Made by a program: the position numbers and the translations under genes
Assembly (NCBI GenBank): GCA_035772735.1
Contig: JASDFA010000002.1
Coordinates: forward strand, 40,940,501-41,004,500
Length of the DNA: 64,000 nucleotides
From: Datura wrightii
Taxonomy: Eukaryota; Streptophyta; Magnoliopsida; Solanales; Solanaceae
Reading direction: 5' to 3'
The notes under the pieces: model-generated
The model's input: only the letters and a program-made list of their open reading frames with translations
What the model was told of the DNA's origin: nothing
The model's database searches: none
Shown: piece after piece, positions 59,451 through 64,000 of the stretch
How positions within the stretch are numbered: position 1 is the first letter of the stretch
Layout of the letters: every line of letters starts with the position of its first letter

Positions 59451-60465
59451 TCAAGATAGAACTAAGCCGAAAGGGAAAAGATACGGGTTCTTAGCTGTTA
59501 TATCTGCTTCGGCTAGGGCTGTGCAAATTAATGGTTAAACAAACAACCCTAACCGATAATTAGGTTATTGGATTTATAATTTGGGTTATTGGTTTAACCA
59601 TTTGATTATCAGTTTACTATCCCAAGTTATTGGGTTATTGGTTTGGTTATCGGTTTGATCATTTTCTTTTAACGGGTGAACCAATAACCCGATAATAATT
59701 TATTAGAGGACAATTTTAGCCTTCAATATATAATGTATTCTAACAAGAAGATGAATTGGGTTTCAATGAAAAGTGAAGGTGATGTTATTCGAATATAAAT
59801 TAAAATTGATGGCTTTAGTTATGCTAATTCTATATGCTCTTTCTCTTTTCACCAATTTTTTTTAGCTAAACATACTTATGACTTATGAAAATTTTCATCT
59901 AAGATCTTAATGGTTAACCCGATACTGAACTAATAATGATCAATAATCGATTAACCGATATCCTAACGGTTCTTTAACGGTTTAACATATATACAAACTG
60001 ATAACCGATAAGCTAAACTGATAACCTTTAAAATCAAACCGAACCGACCGATACACACCCCTAGCTTCGGCCTCCAACGTAGCTTCCTCAATAAGATGAT
60101 TTCTCCATAGATTCTTTACCAAGGCTACTTCCTTAGTTCTTAACTTACGAACCTCATGATCAAGGACCTCGACTGGTACTTCCTCATAGGTAAGGTTGCC
60201 TATCACCCCAATACCCTCTACCCGAACCACTAAAGATGGATCTTTGATGATTTCATCAATAAGGACACATGAAACACCGGATGCACCAAACCTAACTCTG
60301 CTAGTAGGTCCAACTCATAGGACACCTTTCCAACACGTCTCACAACTCAATAAGGCCCAATGTTTTGGGAACTAAGCTTCCCCTTGTTTTTGAACCTCAA
60401 AGAATAAAGAAATCTCTACTTTCCTCAAAATGAAGATCAAGCCTCAAATTACAAATTTGCGCTTC
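59451..60465 (-). pseudogene. pol: Element E integrase C-terminus and chromodomain-like tail, split by a MITE
   Basis: Reading leftwards from 60465: SANL-FE, RFKNKGKLSSQNIGPY (GPY-type), VVRRVGKVSYELDL, LVHPVFHVSLL, a frameshift, then VRVEGIGVIGNLTYEEVP, VEVLDHEVRKLRTKEVALV and EEATLEAEADI, ending at TGA 59451-59453. Stops occur in the first 30 codons. The EEATLEAE sequence is split exactly by the 550-bp MITE at 59514-60063. The fragment parallels the last 190 residues of B and D2 pol. Upstream integrase is absent; LTR J sits at the break. Confidence 0.82.
59514..60063. mobile_element. hAT-type MITE, 550 bp
   Basis: Terminal inverted repeats TAGGGCTGTGCA (left) and the complement TAGGGGTGTGTA (right) are flanked by a perfect 8-bp duplication, GCTTCGGC (59506-59513 and 60064-60071). 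An 8-bp duplication with TAGGG termini fits the hAT superfamily. The interior is AT-rich, made of many GGTTATTGG/AACCGATAA words in both orientations, and has no transposase frame. It must have been moved by an enzyme in trans. Confidence 0.9.
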
Positions 60466-61804
60466 TGTAACCCTTCCGAATGATCAAAATCTAGTCAAAT
60501 ACAAATTCTACGTAAGAAAATAAAATCATGGACGCCCATATTGATATACCTCTATCCTAGGCCCAAAAAGTCAATCCAAAAGTCAACCCTGAGCCCTCAA
60601 GGGCAAAACTGGAATTTTATTTAAAAATCATGTTACCCATAACTTAAAAAACACAAATATGAAGTTTCATTCAAAACGGAGCTCAAATCAACTTTGAATT
60701 CATCAAAATACGGTTTCTTAACTTTAGACTCAAAATTCTCAATTTTCTCCAATAAATTCACAGATAAAAATGAAAACCAACTAAAGAAATCATGGAGAAA
60801 TAACAAAATGAGGATTAGATACTTACCCCCTATTTAAATAGAAGAGAATGCTGCAAAAATCATTCAATTTCGAACTCTAGAACTCCAAATATACTAAAAA
60901 TACCAAATAAACACAGTTTGTGCAAAAATACACTGTTCAGGTATTCATATAGGGATGCACTAGCCTACACCAGCAACTTTAATTTTTACTAAAATGGCCA
61001 TAACCTCATCATATGAACTCGAAATGCGACAATTTTTTTCTATAATTCCTAAATAATTATAAGGACATACTCGTTCAATCAAAACTCCATTTGGTGCTCG
61101 TTTGCCCCGTCATACATCATTTTTTCTCATTTAAGAATTATTTTACCTTTTGCAATAAAACCCTATCTTGACTTATCGAAATTGCACCAAACTTTTTAGA
61201 TAACTCCTTTAGTTCATGCTAAGAATTTTGAAAATCTCGGAATAACGTTTTGATCTCAAATACTTAAAATGAACTTCTATGTTGTCACATTTTATGCTTA
61301 AAATCACTGTAAACACACAAAACATTCAAATCCACCCGAAGCTCATTCGGAATCCTCTGACACAAACCAAATATGCACTTCAATCATAAAACACATTATG
61401 GACCTGTTGGAATCATCAAATCACCCATATAAGGTCATTTTGATCGAAAAGTGACCGTGGTCAACTTAGCTTCCTTAAAGATCATAAATTCAACCAAAGG
61501 TTCAAATCATTCCAAAACACATCGGGATCCACGCAAACTATCCAACTAAGTTATAAATCACCATTCGAAACTAAAGGAGCTTTCAGAACCCAAATTCGAG
61601 CTCGTTAACCTGAAATATTGGCTTTGGTCAAACCTCTCAAACTTCAAACCTTCAAAAACGAAAATCTCACCCAATATTAATTAGATCATCTCGGGAAGGG
61701 TGTCATCCATCTCCGCAAGTCATAAATAGAAAAATAAAGATACGGAAAGGTTCAACCTAGTAAAATGGATTAACAATCACTAAATGACCATGTGGGTTGT
61801 TACA
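60466..61804 (-). mobile_element. Putative solo LTR J
   Basis: In the minus sense it starts TGTAACAACCCACATGG (61804) and ends GGAAGGGTTACA (60466), so both ends follow the TG..CA rule. No ORF inside. The flanks GCTTC (60461-60465) and TTTCC (61805-61809) do not form a convincing 5-bp duplication, so one edge may be wrong or a deletion may have followed insertion. Confidence 0.6.
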
Positions 61805-62429
61805 TTTCCAGGCTTGGCTAACAATTGGGCTTCTTGAACTTCTATATACCTGGAACCTATGGCAGGGATAGGGAGTTATCATGAATGTAAATATTTTAAC
61901 AATCATTTAATCATGCGGGAAATATTCATAGGGCTTAGCATAAGGAAATTATGAGCACAAATCATTCAAGAAATCTAAGCTGGACATATACTTGATATAA
62001 CATGATGTTAAAGTCGATAAGGAAAATCTTAAGGACTAAGTCCATAGAGATGATCATGATTAGAGACATGAGTTTACATACCTAGCGAGGGTCATGACAT
62101 GAAGCTGAGATTTATGGAATCGTGGAAGAAGACTAGAATCACCATCTGAATTAGTTACTTCTCATTCTATGAATCTGGAGTACGAATACACTTAAGGAGT
62201 ACTTGGAACTTAGACATGGGCATAACATGTTCACATACGACTAGAGTAGAGTATCGCATAGACTGAAGTATGGAAGGACACCTGAATAAGCGTGGATCGA
62301 TCTCCCTTAGTTACTGATCCTAGACCTTCACACTTGAAACTCAATGCTTGATCTGGTCCTTCACCTTACAAACTCCCCCTTAGCTTAAAGGTCATTATTT
62401 TGAGGATTGGATCCTTATTTTAAGGCTAG
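61805..62429 (-). other. Internal sequence of element E without recognisable coding
   Basis: I see no protein motif on either strand in these 625 bases. By position it lies between the gag remnant and the integrase tail, so a large internal deletion is likely here. Confidence 0.4.
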
Positions 62430-62585
62430 GTAGAAATCACTATCTCTTGACTTCCCATTTGCCTCTAAGGCTATTGTGAAAGGCTTCATACTTCTCCTGT
62501 CGTACTCCCCTACTATTTTGGTTCCTTACTTCATGTTCATGAATTCTTCTGCCTTAGCTTCTCTTAACTCCTACAGGGAGAAATA
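62430..62585 (-). pseudogene. gag: Gag remnant of element E
   Basis: Minus-strand reading LREAKAEEFMNMK, then TAA, then GTKIVGEYDRRSMKPFT matches the gag segment that in B reads LPREIRQARVDQFLHLEQG and in D2 ADFVNMKQGNMSVQEYALEF. The stop replaces the Gln seen in both. Only this short block survives. Confidence 0.65.
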
Positions 62586-62827
62586 ATTTGAGAGCGCATG
62601 TTATTCCACTAACTGGCTTTATGCTTTTGAGTATGTGAATACACAATTTAATAGGATAGAAAGATATTTCATCGCACGACATAGATCATGAAATAAGGGA
62701 AATTTCCTAAAACATTTCATAGCCCCCTCATCATAAGTTGGCGCGCTTCACACTCATAAAAAAGACTCTACTTAACGTGGCTTTCAGACACCCTAGGACA
62801 CTTCAACCCTGGCTCTGATACCAAGTT
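62586..62827 (-). other. Leader and primer binding site of element E
   Basis: TGGTATCAGAGC, read on the minus strand, lies at 62812-62823, four bases from the LTR end. It is followed by the same leader text as in D2 and C2 (TCTGAAAGCC-ACGTTAAGTAGAG). No ORF. Confidence 0.8.
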
Positions 62828-64000
62828 TGTCACGACTCGAACATAGGCCCGTATCGAGACACGGGACAAAGAACCCCAAGAGGCTCCAAGTCGACCCATG
62901 ACATGAATATAACAACTATGAGCATATTATAAGCATATACTGATATAATAATATATTTTTAAGTGGATGTATGCATACATATCAATCTAAAATAGAGTCA
63001 ACAATGACAAGCTGATTTCCACATAATGTTTGAAATGCCTCTAACATAACTGATGAGCTGATGGAACAACATCTCCAAGTAGCTCGACAAAGTATATAAT
63101 TGAAGGAACATAACAATAGATAGCTAAATGTCCTCGAAGGATGAGGACTCACTAGCACTGGCTAGACAGGCTTGAGGGGAAAGCAAGACTGGTGATGTGG
63201 CTGAGAATGATCCCTCAAACCTATATAATGAGATGATACAACATAAAGTATGAAGTCAGTACTTGAAATGTACCAAGTATGCAAGGTAAGTAAAACATAC
63301 AGTTAAAAATACATAAGAGTTCATAAGAATAGGACAACATGAAAGTGAAGTAAATATCATAATATAAACATGAGGGCTCATGGTTTTCAAATCACTCATA
63401 ATTCATTCGTAACCAAAATCGTAAGAGAAACTTTATAAAAACATAGTTGGAGGCAAAGTAACATAACATTAAAATGCATAAATCAAACAATGGGAGGATT
63501 CATCATAACCGACACCATCATGATAGACCTTACATGATGCCCCAACTATCTCACTCAAGTAGGTAGAGTCATCCCAGGCTTGCCAGGCAAGGGATGTGCA
63601 GTATGGTGATGTCACAAGGATCCAATAATAAATGTATATACCAACGGTGACAAGTATTTCTGAGACCAAGGAGTTTACTTGAATGTCGGGTCTACTCGGT
63701 GCTAGACACTACTCCCAAAAGCATGCAGATGAGGGCTCGTATAGTAATCGTGAAATCATTCATGAAGTTTTTGACCAAATAAATAATAACATAATGGATC
63801 CCACTTGAAATACATGATTAGCCATGAATAAGGGCCCATGAATTGGCCAAGAGTCATAAATCCATAAATAGTGAAAACCATGCATACTTGTAAAATATTT
63901 ATATACTTGATGTTCATAAATCCATGATGAGTAATTGAAGAGAATCGTAAATCATAATTTAGACTTGATAAGATCAAAATCATAATAGAATCATAACTTG
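62828..64000 (-). mobile_element. 5' LTR of element E, partial
   Basis: The sense 3' end CGAGTCGTGACA is at 62828. Homology to the 3' LTR (57061 onward) continues to the window edge (for example GGATCCCACTTGAAATACATG at 63797 and 57713). The U3 and sense start lie outside. Confidence 0.8.

Larger units (their letters stand above)
57061..64000 (-). mobile_element. Element E: deleted Ty3 retrotransposon (5' LTR runs off the window)
   Basis: In the minus sense: 5' LTR (from beyond 64000 to 62828), tRNA-iMet primer site, a gag remnant, unrecognised sequence, solo LTR J, the C-terminal end of integrase with a MITE, a purine tract and the 3' LTR (59204-57061). RT, RNase H and most of integrase are missing. 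The LTRs are D/C-like but distinct. Confidence 0.8.

Overview
The window looks like gene-poor plant heterochromatin. I found no host protein-coding gene and no tRNA, rRNA or CRISPR array. Nearly everything is LTR-retrotransposon sequence, with one split RNase H fragment of LINE type and one small hAT-type element. The plant LTR families (chromovirus-type Ty3 and Athila/Tat-type), tRNA-iMet and tRNA-Asp primer sites and the PF20167-type 'putative plant transposon protein' indicate a flowering plant. The protein flavour resembles Solanaceae elements, but that is from memory and unverified. Element letters below are mine.

Layout. 1-7898: element A (+), an Athila-type non-autonomous element with gag-pro, no pol, an extra ORF and its 3' LTR. 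7899-11567: a long minus-strand LTR (H) with short tandem repeats and an AT microsatellite. 11568-14853: remnant of a minus-strand Athila/Tat element (G; gag and LTR). 14854-28513: a minus-strand LTR (C1), interrupted by the best-preserved element, the chromovirus-like Ty3 element B (15186-25613, TSD CATCA), and by an A-family solo LTR (26101-27548, TSD CTAGA). 28514-31900: gag remnant and a second C-family LTR (C2). 31901-34628: 3' end of an old plus-strand element (I). 34629-57060: the two halves of a minus-strand RNase H/LINE fragment, separated by about 21 kb of nested insertions: D1 solo LTR (35519-56739) contains complete but ruined element D2 (37252-56567), which contains solo LTR B' (39393-49094, minus), which contains complete element F (39632-46997). 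57061-64000: minus-strand element E, with a hAT-type MITE and another solo LTR (J) inside it.

How the parts relate. B and D2 have the full gag-PR-RT-RNaseH-integrase order but carry stops and frameshifts. A and F carry only gag-protease; the RT-RNaseH-integrase block is missing at the same place in both, so they would need enzymes in trans. A also carries a second ORF behind its own promoter-like block and possible leader intron.

Most interesting signals. (1) A small hairpin with loop AGGA and covarying stem lies just upstream of the plus-strand primer site in six elements from two lineages. (2) Palindromic 'word' cassettes sit just upstream of the LTR TATA box. Unrelated LTR families share the same words, while two members of one family (B and B') carry different cassettes between alignable flanks. 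(3) A second covarying hairpin, loop AGGCAA, lies where pol is missing in A and F. (4) Many inactivating stops read as CAG-to-TAG changes, as expected from deamination of CHG-methylated cytosine.
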